Source: Corynebacterium sp. 74A
GTDB taxonomy: Bacteria; Actinomycetota; Actinomycetes; Mycobacteriales; Mycobacteriaceae
Length of the DNA stretch: 64,000 nt
NCBI RefSeq assembly: GCF_008930665.1
Contig: NZ_PQMG01000006.1
Coordinates: forward strand, 1 to 64,000
Direction of reading: 5' to 3'
Shown here: positions 56,001 to 63,923 of the stretch, in pieces
Layout of the letters: each line of letters opens with the position of its first letter
How positions within the stretch are numbered: position 1 is the stretch's first letter
Translations under genes and position numbers: made by a program
Notes under the pieces: model-generated
What the model was told of the DNA's origin: nothing
Database searches by the model: none
What the model saw: the letters and a program-made list of their open reading frames with translations, nothing else

Positions 56001-56557
56001 CACCGGAGAAGGTGCTCAAAGCCACCAAGGTGAAGCTCACCCGCGCCGAGGAATGGGAGCCGGGCGATCCCGCGACCCGCCCCGCCGAGTGGCCGGATAA
56101 TCCGCAGCTGGCGGAGCTGGTGATCGACGGCGATGTGTCCACCCGCTGGCGCACCGATGATTATCGCGCCCAGTTTGGCGAGGGCGAGGAGATCAAAAAT
56201 GGGGTGGGCTTAAAGATCGACTTCGCCCAGCCGGCCTCCCCGGCGGAGGTGGAGTTCCTCGCCGAGACCGGTGGCACCACCGTGAGCATCCTGGGATTCA
56301 CCGCGGACTCCGATGAGGTGGACTCCCGCGATCAGCTCACCGAACTCGGCCGCGCGGTGCTGCGCACGGGCTCCACGGTGGTGACGCTCCCGAAGCTCAC
56401 AACGAACGAGGATCCCACCTATTATCGCGGCATGGTGGTGTGGATCGAGCGGCTACCGATGCCCTCGGGCAGCGCGCAGTCTCCGAAGCCCGCAGATATC
56501 CAGGAAATCCGCGTCAAGGGGATCGTGGATACCGTGAAGGAGAAAAGTGCAGAGTAG
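53048..56557 (+). CDS. murJ: Lipid II flippase MurJ with C-terminal pseudokinase and extracytoplasmic domain
   Basis: 1169 residues. The first 90 residues are hydrophilic and disordered. About 95-620 is the MviN/MurJ fold with around 14 membrane helices (GGSMAIATLISRITGFLRNLAIGATLG). About 680-905 is a protein kinase-like domain (ANGRYRLLRDYGRVPGARFWHARDQRTG) without a recognisable HRD or DFG, hence a pseudokinase. One helix follows (about 937-962), then a C-terminal beta-sandwich-like domain (STRWRTDDYRAQFGEGEEIKNGVGLKIDF). It flips lipid II across the membrane for peptidoglycan synthesis. In mycobacteria the equivalent pseudokinase is phosphorylated by PknB and bound by FhaA. GTG start. Confidence 0.94.
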   Translation: MTDKHTPAAGQRPGLRGRIVPPAPPAPLPESRPSVQEKRKQRLESQHSDHSQLAAEPAQALYEAQQEPVTAAGTSSPVATKEEEQGTTSDSDVVRAGGSMAIATLISRITGFLRNLAIGATLGSAVGSAFTVANTLPNLVTEIVLGAVLTSLVVPVLVRAEKEDPDRGAAFIRRLFTLALTLLIVVTTLAVLTAPLLTRLTIDDEGKVNIIQATSFAYLVLPQILFYGIFSLFMAVLNTKGVFRPGAWAPVWNNVVCLATFALYWMVPGALDPAEQASVTDPHVLLLGLGTTMGVVVQALLLVPPLRKKGIDLRPLWGIDDRLKEFAGMAIAIVIYVAISQLGYIVTTRIASNADARAPLIYQQAWLLLQVPYGVIGVTLLTAIMPRLSRNAAEGDDQAVVRDLTWASKLTFAALIPVIVFFMAFGTNIANALFAYGQFTPSEADILGWTLSFSAFTLIPYALVLLHLRVFYAREEAWTPTFIIAGITTVKILLSAAAPFVATSSSRVVILLGAANGFGFVSGAVIGVFLLRRKLGSLRGKEIMTSTLWVIGASLVGAGVGLVMDWLLQLTFFGAASSVVIMLRTAITGTVFLIVTAIVLSRSGLPEVSAFARQLSRVPVLNRMLRAPQADEEDSANEGLPAATTAELSTQLVTVEHFTASPVPPPMSAGEVRIPRLVPGAAVANGRYRLLRDYGRVPGARFWHARDQRTGQQVALVFVDTQGMQIPAAPVSPATAAQRAAEVTRTTRALAELNHPAIADNIHVLPYRAGCLVVADWVEGTALNSLTIGAQSGSQRQRFTGANPRAVAYAMSSLLDAAATAEETGISLGFDHFDRIRVNTDGRAVLAFPAVLESNDYGQDLRYIAKAVEQLVEDEGAGRDLKYLTSQLYDADTVNPRVMAADLYEFGMGSDHPEHYLEVAADAAPDPTSSPGFGSKGYTRAGLTLVSIATVGLVVLVAASSVYLLGIVGGNRADSPVNSDSISGAPEKVLKATKVKLTRAEEWEPGDPATRPAEWPDNPQLAELVIDGDVSTRWRTDDYRAQFGEGEEIKNGVGLKIDFAQPASPAEVEFLAETGGTTVSILGFTADSDEVDSRDQLTELGRAVLRTGSTVVTLPKLTTNEDPTYYRGMVVWIERLPMPSGSAQSPKPADIQEIRVKGIVDTVKEKSAE

Positions 56558-56631
56558 CATCGTCACGCCGCGGTAGAGGCTACCCTTAGCCCAAGATATA
56601 ACCCTCTAGCTCAGCTCTATCCCCCTATATA

Positions 56632-56667
56632 GGTCCGGTGCACATCACGGTGTGCACCGGACCTTTT
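56632..56667 (+). terminator. Terminator after murJ
   Basis: GGTCCGGTGCACA (from 56632) pairs perfectly with TGTGCACCGGACC (56651-56663), and TTTT follows. It separates the murJ transcript from sigM. Confidence 0.85.
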
Positions 56668-56767
56668 GCTTAGCTATCTATTTTTCGCACACTACATCTG
56701 CGCGCAGCACCGCGCGCTAAGAATCTAACCGCTTCTACTGTTCATCGTTCATCTGGGGGAGAAGATC

Positions 56768-57403
56768 ATGAACACACCGATGCCAACCGATATTCAGTCC
56801 ACACATCGCACACGGGGGGAGACCGGCCGCGCCGACGTGGAGCTGGTGAGCCAGCATCTGGCCGGGGATGAGAAGGCTTTTCGCCACATCGTGCGACAGC
56901 ACCACACCACGCTCTTTCTCACCGCCCGCCGCTATAGCCGCACCGAGCACGACGCCTGGGATATCGTCCAAGAAGCCTTGCTCAAGGCCTCGCAGCGGAT
57001 GCACACCTTTCGCGCCGAGGCCACTCTGTCCACCTGGCTGCACAAGCTGGTGTCGAATACCGGCTATGACTTCACCAATCGGCGCCCACACCAGCGCCAC
57101 GAGCTGGCGGTGATGGACGATGACACCCATTCCCGTGCCATTGCCTACCGGCACAGCCACGATCCCTTCATCAGCGAGCTCTCGCGGCTGGCGCTGCAGG
57201 CGATCATGCGGACGCTCTCCCCAGAACAGCGGGAGGCGCTCTATCTCATCGATATCGCCGGCTACACCGTGGAGTGGGTGGCCGAGTACCAGGGCGTAGC
57301 CGTGGGCACGGTGAAGTCGCGGCGGGCACGGGCCCGCACCAAGCTGCAGCAGCTCTACAGCGACCCGGCAGAGATCGCGGATCTGCTCGCTGGGGCGAAC
57401 TAG
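56768..57403 (+). CDS. sigM: ECF RNA polymerase sigma factor, SigM-like
   Basis: 211 residues. Region 2 (about 25-95) includes FRHIVRQHHTTLFLTARRYSRTEHDAWDIVQEALLKA. Region 4 (about 145-200) includes LSPEQREALYLIDIAGYTVEWVAEYQGVAVGTVKSRRARARTKL. Position before trxB-trxA matches SigM of corynebacteria and mycobacteria, which controls disulfide-stress genes. An anti-sigma gene usually lies directly downstream, but none is found here. ATG at 56768 with GGGGGAGAAG upstream. Confidence 0.93.
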   Translation: MNTPMPTDIQSTHRTRGETGRADVELVSQHLAGDEKAFRHIVRQHHTTLFLTARRYSRTEHDAWDIVQEALLKASQRMHTFRAEATLSTWLHKLVSNTGYDFTNRRPHQRHELAVMDDDTHSRAIAYRHSHDPFISELSRLALQAIMRTLSPEQREALYLIDIAGYTVEWVAEYQGVAVGTVKSRRARARTKLQQLYSDPAEIADLLAGAN

Positions 57404-57414
57404 CCGCCGCAAGG

Positions 57415-57426
57415 CTTATCGACGCC
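57415..57426 (+). repeat. Recurring intergenic 12-mer, copy 4
   Basis: CTTATCGACGCC, 11 bp after the sigM stop. Flanks (AAGG before, ACCTC after) resemble copy 1. Confidence 0.5.
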
Positions 57427-57449
57427 ACCTCGCCGCCATACCGGCGCAC

Positions 57450-57478
57450 GGGAATGCTCGACACCGGCACGGTGTTAT
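57450..57478 (+). promoter_or_regulatory. Predicted SigM-type promoter of trxB
   Basis: GGGAAT (57450-57455), a 17-bp spacer and TGTTAT (57473-57478) fit the SigM promoter pattern described for C. glutamicum (GGGAAT, then YGTT). It lies about 160 bp before trxB and directly behind sigM. The rest of 57404-57639 shows no gene. Confidence 0.6.
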
Positions 57479-57639
57479 ACCAAGGCACGAGCGGGACGCC
57501 CCGCGTACTGAAGCCTTTCCCACCGGTTGGGTAGGGTGGCAGAGGTAGACACTGACGCGCAGCTAGGGCCGCTCGATCGGCGGCCACCGCTGCCGCAGAC
57601 TTTAGCCGCAGAATCACACAGTAAAGGACGCATCTCACA

Positions 57640-58581
57640 GTGAGCGACACGATCCACGACGTCATCATCATCGGTTCCGGCCCAGCAGGCTATACCGCCG
57701 CCATCTATGCCGCACGCGCCGAGCTCAAGCCACTGGTCTTTGAGGGCTATGAGTACGGCGGCTCGTTGATGACCACCACCGAGGTGGAAAATTTCCCCGG
57801 CTTCGCCGAGGGCATCATGGGGCCTGAGTTGATGGAGCAGATGCGCTCCCAGGCAGAGCGCTTCGGCGCTGATCTGCGCATGGAGATGGTGGATTCGGCA
57901 GATCTCAGCGGTGAGGTGAAGATCGTGCGCGTCGGTGAAGAGGAGTTTCGGGCCCGCAGCGTGATCTTGGCGATGGGTTCCGCTCCACGCTATGTGGGCG
58001 TGCCCGGGGAGAAGGAGCTGCTGGGGCGCGGTGTCTCCGCCTGCGCCACCTGCGATGGGTTCTTCTTCAAGGACGCCGAGATTGCCGTTGTGGGAGGCGG
58101 CGACTCCGCTATGGAGGAGGCCACCTTCCTCACCACCTTCGCCTCCAAGGTCACCATCATCCACCGCCGCGAGGAGTTCCGCGCCTCCAAGATCATGCTG
58201 GAGCGCGCCAAGAATAACGAGAAGATCGAGTTCATGGTGAACAAGGTGGTCGAGGAGGTGCGCGGCGAGTCCAAGGTGTCTTCGCTGCTGCTGCGAGATA
58301 CCGTCACCGGTGAAACCTCCGAGCTGGCGGTGGCCGCGATGTTCGTGGCCATTGGCGCCGATCCGCGCTCGGATATTGCCGCTGGGCAGGTGGAACTCAC
58401 CGACACCAAACACGTGCGCGTTCAGGAGCCCTCCACCCGCACCAGCGTGCCCGGGGTCTTCGCCGTCGGCGACCTCGTAGATAATCACTACCAGCAGGCC
58501 ATCACCGCCGCCGGCACCGGCTGCCGCGCCGCCATCGATGCCCAGCACTATCTGGGCGAACTGGAAGACACGCTGCACTAA
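57640..58581 (+). CDS. trxB: Thioredoxin-disulfide reductase
   Basis: 313 residues. The FAD-binding [10 protein letters not shown] (GxGxxG), redox-active CATCD, the NADPH-binding [10 protein letters not shown] with HRREEFRAS, and the second FAD motif FAVGDLVD are all seen. It passes electrons from NADPH to thioredoxin. The GTG start at 57640 has AAAGGA about 13 bases upstream. trxA follows after 35 bp. A SigM-type promoter precedes it. Confidence 0.98.
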   Translation: MSDTIHDVIIIGSGPAGYTAAIYAARAELKPLVFEGYEYGGSLMTTTEVENFPGFAEGIMGPELMEQMRSQAERFGADLRMEMVDSADLSGEVKIVRVGEEEFRARSVILAMGSAPRYVGVPGEKELLGRGVSACATCDGFFFKDAEIAVVGGGDSAMEEATFLTTFASKVTIIHRREEFRASKIMLERAKNNEKIEFMVNKVVEEVRGESKVSSLLLRDTVTGETSELAVAAMFVAIGADPRSDIAAGQVELTDTKHVRVQEPSTRTSVPGVFAVGDLVDNHYQQAITAAGTGCRAAIDAQHYLGELEDTLH

Positions 58582-58616
58582 ACCCCGCCCTTCATTCATT
58601 CTCCAAGGAGACCCCC

Positions 58617-58940
58617 ATGTCTGAGATCATCAACCTCACCAGCGATACGTTTAAGTCCACCGTGATCGAGTCCGAGAAACCGGTCTTGGTGGATTTCTGG
58701 GCCGAATGGTGCGGCCCCTGCAAGAAGCTCGCGCCTGTGATCGAGCAGGTTGCCGAGGAGGTCGGCGATACTGCGGTAGTGGCCAAGGTGGATGTGGATG
58801 CAGAGCGCAGCTTGGGCGCGATGTTTCAGATTATGTCCATTCCCACCGTTTTGATCTTCCAAGGCGGAGAGAAGGTCGCTGAGTACACGGGCGTGCGACC
58901 GAAGCGCGAATACGTGGAAAAACTTGCGTCACTTGCGTAA
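58617..58940 (+). CDS. trxA: Thioredoxin
   Basis: 107 residues, a single thioredoxin domain of standard length. The active site is WCGPC (FWAEWCGPCKKL), with the cis-proline motif SIPTVLIF and GEKVAEYTG. It is the direct partner of TrxB upstream and is probably cotranscribed from the SigM-type promoter. AAGGAG precedes the ATG. Confidence 0.98.
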   Translation: MSEIINLTSDTFKSTVIESEKPVLVDFWAEWCGPCKKLAPVIEQVAEEVGDTAVVAKVDVDAERSLGAMFQIMSIPTVLIFQGGEKVAEYTGVRPKREYVEKLASLA

Positions 58941-59010
58941 CTGGTAAGGTTAAAACGACAGCGTGAAAGTGCCTTTCTCAGCAACTTTCGTTTAGCGGGC
59001 CGCCCGCGCC

Positions 59011-59016
59011 TAGAAT
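59011..59016 (+). promoter_or_regulatory. -10 box before cwlM
   Basis: TAGAAT, 85-90 bases before the GTG of cwlM. A GAAAGT/ACTTTC inverted repeat lies just upstream (about 58963-58989) and could end the trxA transcript. Confidence 0.4.
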
Positions 59017-59100
59017 AGTGACACGCTGAGATATCAGGTGTCGTGCTGCGCACTAGAAAAGCCGCGCAGCGCGGCTGCAATCAATGTAGAAGGGACCTCG

Positions 59101-60285
59101 GTGGTGGACGTGTTGCGGGTTGGTGACCGTAGCCCGCGCGTAGCGGAAGTACGGAAGAGCCTTGCTCGTCTTGGGCTGCTTTCCGTCGACGAATCCGCAG
59201 ACGGATCTTCCGATGACTTCGATAGCTATGCAGCAACCGACACGCTATTCGATACCGCTCTTGCCGAGGTCGTTCGCGGCTTCCAGCAATCCCGCGGCAT
59301 CATCGCTGATGGCTTTATCGGTGAAATCACGCTCCGTGCCCTCCGCGAGGCCTCCTATACCTTGGGTGCCCGCGTGCTGCAGTACCAGCCGAATAACACC
59401 TTGGTGGGAGATGACGTGGTGCAGCTGCAGACCCAGCTCCAGGAACTCGGCTTCTACACCGACCGCATCGACGGCCGCTATGGGCCCAACTCCTTTGATG
59501 CGGTGAAAAACTACCAGCTCAACTACGGTCTGGAGACCGATGGCATCTGCGGGCCCAAGACCATCAAGGCGCTCAGCCGACTAGGACTACGCATCACGGG
59601 CGGCTGCCCGCAGGCGATCCGCGAGGATGAGCAGATTCGCCGTGCAGGGCCACGTCTCGCCGGCAAGCGGGTCGTGATCGACCCGGGCCTCGGCGGCAAG
59701 GACCAGGGCATGACGGTCGTGGGCACCTATGGTGCCATCACGGAGGAGGAAATCCTCTGGGATATCGCCACCCGCCTCGAGGGCCGCATGATCGCCGCCG
59801 GTATGGAGACCATCTTGTCCCGCCCACGCGGGGATAACTCCTCCGCGGAGTCCCGCGCCGATGTGGCCAACGCCTTTGGTGCGGATCTCATGATCTGCCT
59901 CCAAGCCGATCGCTACAAGAATGACAAAGCCTCCGGTGTGGCCACGTTCTACTTCGGCTCCGCCCTCGGCTCCTCCTCGCTGACAGGGGAGAAGCTCTCC
60001 GGCTTCATCCAGCGAGAGATCGTTGCCCGCACCCAGATGATCAACTGCGGTAATCACGGCCGCACCTGGGAGCTGCTGCGCCTGACCCAGATGCCCACCG
60101 TGGAGGTCGTCACCGGCTATCTCACCAACGATGCGGACGTGGCGAAGCTGACCGACCCGATGGTGCGCGATGATATCGCCGAGGCCATCGTGGTGGCCGT
60201 TAAGCGCCTCTACCTCATGGATGCCGATGATCAGCCCACCGGCACCTACAATTTCGCGGAACTGCTCGAGCAGGAAAACTGCTAA
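59101..60285 (+). CDS. cwlM: CwlM-like N-acetylmuramoyl-L-alanine amidase homologue (probably inactive)
   Basis: 394 residues. Two peptidoglycan-binding-1 repeats (about 3-75 and 95-160, the second with LQTQLQELGFYTDRIDGRYGPNSFDAVKNYQ) are followed by an Amidase_3 domain (about 190-375). The zinc-site motif DPGHGG reads DPGLGG, and the later SLHAN motif reads CLQAD, so both histidine ligands are replaced. The glutamates (EEEILW and VEVV) remain. No signal peptide is present. This matches the mycobacterial view of CwlM as a cytoplasmic regulator of MurA rather than a hydrolase. GTG at 59101 has AGAAGGG six bases upstream. Confidence 0.92.
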   Translation: MVDVLRVGDRSPRVAEVRKSLARLGLLSVDESADGSSDDFDSYAATDTLFDTALAEVVRGFQQSRGIIADGFIGEITLRALREASYTLGARVLQYQPNNTLVGDDVVQLQTQLQELGFYTDRIDGRYGPNSFDAVKNYQLNYGLETDGICGPKTIKALSRLGLRITGGCPQAIREDEQIRRAGPRLAGKRVVIDPGLGGKDQGMTVVGTYGAITEEEILWDIATRLEGRMIAAGMETILSRPRGDNSSAESRADVANAFGADLMICLQADRYKNDKASGVATFYFGSALGSSSLTGEKLSGFIQREIVARTQMINCGNHGRTWELLRLTQMPTVEVVTGYLTNDADVAKLTDPMVRDDIAEAIVVAVKRLYLMDADDQPTGTYNFAELLEQENC

Positions 60286-60297
60286 GCCGATACCTTC

Positions 60298-60903
60298 CTA
60301 GCAGTGTAGCTCCGCGCTGAGGGTGTCCATGGCCGCCGCCGCCAGCACTGAGGAGTCTGGCGGCAATGTTATTTCTAGCCGGGGCACCACGGGGTGCTCG
60401 CGCACCACCTCAAAGCCCGCGGCCCGCAGCTCTTCTTCGCTCATCAAACCGATACGCTCGGGCACCCAGTCCAGTTCCTCTCGGCCGCTGACGCGCCAGC
60501 CGAAGGCCTGCACTGTCTCTATGCCGTGGCGGCTGAGGTGCATGAGGGCGGCGTCGATAAGCACCGGCGCAGTGCCCAGCTGTGGGGTACGAAATAAGGA
60601 GCTGAGCAGCATGGCGCGGCGGGGGACCGGGCCGCTGGGGAGGCGGGAGACGCCGCCGGCGAGCGCGGGCGGGCAGAAGAGGATGGTGCCGAGAGTCTCT
60701 GTGGGGGTAATGAGGTTGAAGCCGCACACCCCGAGGGTGGTGGCGGCATGAACGATCCACGCCTCTTTTTCTAAGGCGCTATCGCGGATGAGGGCCTCAT
60801 CGGCGGCCGCAACTTCCCAGAAGATGCTGCGGCGCGCCTGCGGGTGCACATGCTTCAGGCCGCGCGGATCGAGCCGCAGCAGCTGGATGTGATCGGCGCC
60901 CAT
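60298..60903 (-). CDS. GNAT-like N-acetyltransferase family protein
   Basis: 201 residues, alpha/beta. It sits between parB and cwlM, where corynebacteria and mycobacteria carry a conserved acetyltransferase-like gene. The pyrophosphate-binding Q/RxxGxG/A motif of active GNATs is not evident (nearest: LFRTPQLGTAPVLIDAAL), so activity is doubtful. Segments SIFWEVAAADEALIRDSALEKEAWIVHAA and GFEVVREHPVVPRLEITLP are recognisable as domain core. It is downstream of parA-parB on the same strand and may share the transcript. Confidence 0.7.
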   Translation of the reverse strand: MGADHIQLLRLDPRGLKHVHPQARRSIFWEVAAADEALIRDSALEKEAWIVHAATTLGVCGFNLITPTETLGTILFCPPALAGGVSRLPSGPVPRRAMLLSSLFRTPQLGTAPVLIDAALMHLSRHGIETVQAFGWRVSGREELDWVPERIGLMSEEELRAAGFEVVREHPVVPRLEITLPPDSSVLAAAAMDTLSAELHC

Positions 60904-60934
60904 TGTGATCCCCGGCCGGTAGCGTGCACCTGGA

Positions 60935-62017
60935 TTAGCGCTCGAGGAGCTCGACGATACGCTCGAAATCCTCGCGGCCCGCGAACTCCACGATGATCTT
61001 GCCCTTCTTCTTCCCAGCCTGCACGGTCACCTTGGTGTCCAAGCTATCGGCTAGGGATTCGGCCGCGTGAGTGAGGTATTCCGGCTGCGGGGCCTTCTCG
61101 CGGGGCGCGGGCTTATCCGCATTCCCACCGCGGTTCAGCAGGGTGACGGCCTCTTCGGTGGCGCGCACACTCAAGCCCTCGGCCACGATCCGCTTGGCGA
61201 GCTTTTCTTGGGCGTCTTCGCCCACCTTCACGCCCAGCAGAGCGCGGGCATGGCCGGCGCTCAGCACCCCGGCAGCCACCGTGCGCTGCACCGACACAGG
61301 CAGGGCGAGCAGACGGATCATATTGGTAATCACCGGCCGAGAGCGGCCCAGCTTATCGGCCAGTTCCGCTTGGGTGACACCGAACTCCTCCAGCAGCTGC
61401 TGATAGGCGGCGGCTTCTTCCAGCGGGTTGAGCTGCACGCGGTGGATATTTTCCAGCAGCGCATCGCGCAGCATCGTGGAATCCTCGGTCTCGCGGACGA
61501 TCGCGGGGATTTCCTGCATGCCGGCCTTGGTGGCCGCGCGCCAGCGGCGCTCGCCCATGATGAGCTCATAGCCCTCGGCTACCTCGCGCACCACGATGGG
61601 CTGCATGAGGCCAAACTCCTTGATGGAGTGGGTGAGTTCGGCCATGGCCTGCTCATCAAAGACCTCGCGGGGCTGCTTCTCATTGGGCTCGATCAGCCCA
61701 ATGGGGATCTCCCGGTACGTCGCACCCATCGGGGTGGAGTAGTCCTCGTGGATATTCTCGGGGCGGCTGCGCTGCACGCCTTTCTGGCTGCGCTGGCGAC
61801 CCTGGCCGGTGCCGCCCTGCGCCACGCCCTGGGAATGGCCCCGGGAACCGCCCTGATTGCCGCGTGCGCCCTGGTTGCCGGCCGCCCCGCGCTCGCGAGA
61901 GGACTCGCCCAGAACGATGCTCGCGGCATTATTGCCCAGCCGCGGCTTGGCGGAGCCATCGGGGATCAGGGCCGCGAGACCGCGGCCGAGACCGCCTTTA
62001 CGAGTTTCATTCGCCAT
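60935..62017 (-). CDS. parB: Chromosome partition protein ParB
   Basis: 360 residues. The N-terminal 85 residues begin with a [12 protein letters not shown] box (ParA-interacting) followed by a Gly/Gln/Arg-rich stretch. The ParB/Srx CTPase domain follows ([35 protein letters not shown]). The helix-turn-helix has [25 protein letters not shown], and a C-terminal dimerisation domain closes the protein. It binds the parS sites listed here, slides as a CTP-dependent clamp and loads condensin. It lies 115 bp behind parA. Confidence 0.97.
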   Translation of the reverse strand: MANETRKGGLGRGLAALIPDGSAKPRLGNNAASIVLGESSRERGAAGNQGARGNQGGSRGHSQGVAQGGTGQGRQRSQKGVQRSRPENIHEDYSTPMGATYREIPIGLIEPNEKQPREVFDEQAMAELTHSIKEFGLMQPIVVREVAEGYELIMGERRWRAATKAGMQEIPAIVRETEDSTMLRDALLENIHRVQLNPLEEAAAYQQLLEEFGVTQAELADKLGRSRPVITNMIRLLALPVSVQRTVAAGVLSAGHARALLGVKVGEDAQEKLAKRIVAEGLSVRATEEAVTLLNRGGNADKPAPREKAPQPEYLTHAAESLADSLDTKVTVQAGKKKGKIIVEFAGREDFERIVELLER

Positions 62018-62132
62018 GGTTGCTCAACATCCTTCGTTTGCGTTCCGCGTGGGCGCTGCAGGGGCGCTTAAGCGCCTGCGATCGAGACGATCGCCCCGCT
62101 CGCTCCCAGTATCTTTCCTGGGCATGTTTCCG

Positions 62133-63065
62133 TCAATCCTCATCGCCGGATGGGGCTTGGCCGATAGGGGAGGACTCCTCGGTGGCGGGGTAGTCGCCCC
62201 GATTATTCAGCTCCCGTGCCGCATCCAGATAGGCCATAGCGCCGCGCGAGCCGGGATCATATTCCAGCACTGTCTGGCTATAGCCTGGCGCCTCGGAGAC
62301 CTTCACGCTGCGCGGGATCACCGTGTTGAGCACGACCTCGCCGAAGTGATTGCGCACCTCGCTGCTGACCTGCTCGGCCAGCTTGGTGCGGCCGTCATAC
62401 ATGGTGAGCAGGATGGCGGAGATATGCAGATCGGGGTTGAGGTGGGTGCTGATCATGGAGATGTTATTGAGCAGCTGGCCCACGCCCTCCAGCGCGTAGT
62501 ACTCGCACTGAATCGGAATGATCACCTCGTTGACGGCGGTCATGGCGTTAATCGTGAGCAAGCCCAGCGAGGGCGGGCAGTCGATGAGCACATAGTCCAG
62601 ATCGTGCTCGGCGAGGAAGTCCTCATTAATGGCATCTGCCAGGCGATATTCGCGGCGCACCATGGACACCAGCTCGATCTCCGAACCCGCCAGATCGATC
62701 GTGGCGGGAATGCAGAAGAGATTCTCCGAGAAGTCACAGCTCTGCATCGCCTCCTCGGCGGTAGTTTCCCCGAGGAGCAGCTCATAGCTGGAGACGGTGC
62801 CGGCGCGATGCTCCACGCCGAGCGCGGTGGAGGCATTGCCCTGCGGGTCGAGGTCAATCACCAGCACCCGGAGCCCGCAAATCGCGAGACCCGCGGCAAG
62901 ATTGACGGAACTGGTGGTCTTACCCACCCCGCCCTTTTGATTCGCAATCGTCACGATGCGCGGCCGCTCGGGTCGAGGCAGCTTCAGCGCATTCGGGGTG
63001 CGCACCTGCGCCGCCCGCTGTGCCGCAGCGGCAATGGGTGTGTCGTCCCACGTAGTTTCATGCAT
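62133..63065 (-). CDS. parA: Chromosome partition ATPase ParA
   Basis: 310 residues. The deviant Walker A is KGGVGKTTSSVNLA, then LVIDLDPQGNAST, Walker B YVLIDCPPSLG, and the switch region PIQCEYYALEGV. It is a MinD/ParA-type ATPase that binds DNA non-specifically and moves ParB-parS complexes to the poles. The N-terminal 40 residues (DDTPIAAAAQRAAQVRTPN...) are longer than in plasmid ParA. It lies upstream of parB in the same direction, downstream of rsmG. Confidence 0.97.
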   Translation of the reverse strand: MHETTWDDTPIAAAAQRAAQVRTPNALKLPRPERPRIVTIANQKGGVGKTTSSVNLAAGLAICGLRVLVIDLDPQGNASTALGVEHRAGTVSSYELLLGETTAEEAMQSCDFSENLFCIPATIDLAGSEIELVSMVRREYRLADAINEDFLAEHDLDYVLIDCPPSLGLLTINAMTAVNEVIIPIQCEYYALEGVGQLLNNISMISTHLNPDLHISAILLTMYDGRTKLAEQVSSEVRNHFGEVVLNTVIPRSVKVSEAPGYSQTVLEYDPGSRGAMAYLDAARELNNRGDYPATEESSPIGQAPSGDED

Positions 63066-63138
63066 GCTCGCTGATCTATCCCCTCTATGGCTGGCCTATG
63101 AGACTACCGCGTGCGCTGCCCGGAGCATGGCCATCATG

Positions 63139-63150
63139 CTTATCGACGCC
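63139..63150 (+). repeat. Recurring intergenic 12-mer, copy 5
   Basis: CTTATCGACGCC, 74 bp before the parA start, followed by ACCCTC as in copy 1 (ACCCC). Confidence 0.5.
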
Positions 63151-63242
63151 ACCCTCTTGGCGCACACACCTAGGCCTCTAGCCTAGTGCCTCACTGTGTC
63201 ACCAACCAATGGGGTAAGAGGCCGACGCACCCACACCAACTT

Positions 63243-63923
63243 CTAGCGGCGGCGCGGGATACTGATCACCGTGGTGGGCTGCTCCAGCACACCCTCACCG
63301 ACGGTCATGATTGTGCCCAATCCGCCGCCGGCCTTGGCGATAGTGGCGTGATCGCGTTCCCATTCTTCGTGCACACTCGAGCCTTTGAGGGCAATCATTT
63401 TCCCATTCGGGCGCACCAGCGGCATACACCACCGGGCGAGCTTGCCCAAGGGGGCCACCGCCCGCGAGGTCACCACATCAAAGCGGCCAACCTCAGCGCG
63501 CACGGTCTTTTCTTCGGCGCGGCCGCGCACGACCGTGACGTTCTCCAATTCCAGCTCCTCGACCACTTCCCGCAGATAAGTGGAGCGCTTGAGCAGCGGC
63601 TCAATGAGGGTGATGGAGAGATCGGGGCGGGCGATGGCCACCGGAATGCCGGGCAGGCCCGCACCGGAGCCGATATCGGCCACGCGACGCGCATCGGCCG
63701 GGATGGCTTCGGTGACCACCGCGCAGTTGAGGATATGCCGCTCCCAAAGCCGGGGGATCTCGCGGGGGCCGATGAAGCCGCGCTGGGTGCCGGTGGTGGC
63801 GAGCGAGGCGTGATAGCGCACAGCGAGATCGAGGCGCTCGCCAAAGACGGCAGCCGCGCTCGCAGGCGGCGGAGCCATCTCTGTATTCAGCTCGCCCTCC
63901 GACTCTGGTTTCACGTGAAACAT
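63243..63923 (-). CDS. rsmG: 16S rRNA (guanine(527)-N7)-methyltransferase
   Basis: 226 residues. The SAM-binding motif is [16 protein letters not shown], followed by [18 protein letters not shown] and [20 protein letters not shown]. It methylates G527 of 16S rRNA in the decoding region; loss gives low-level streptomycin resistance in other bacteria. The ATG at 63923 ([10 protein letters not shown]) is supported by GAGGAAAGGG upstream and lies within a parS site. A longer frame begins four codons earlier. It precedes parA as in most actinobacteria. Confidence 0.97.
   Translation of the reverse strand: MFHVKPESEGELNTEMAPPPASAAAVFGERLDLAVRYHASLATTGTQRGFIGPREIPRLWERHILNCAVVTEAIPADARRVADIGSGAGLPGIPVAIARPDLSITLIEPLLKRSTYLREVVEELELENVTVVRGRAEEKTVRAEVGRFDVVTSRAVAPLGKLARWCMPLVRPNGKMIALKGSSVHEEWERDHATIAKAGGGLGTIMTVGEGVLEQPTTVISIPRRR
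63907..63922. other. parS site 7 (at the rsmG start codon)
   Basis: GGTTTCACGTGAAACA, one mismatch in the first base. On the minus strand it is TGTTTCACGTGAAACC and overlaps the second and third bases of the rsmG ATG. Confidence 0.85.

Noticed and set aside
57274..57534. Possible small anti-sigma gene after sigM
   Set aside because: The frame lies mostly inside sigM in another phase and lacks any anti-sigma or membrane feature.
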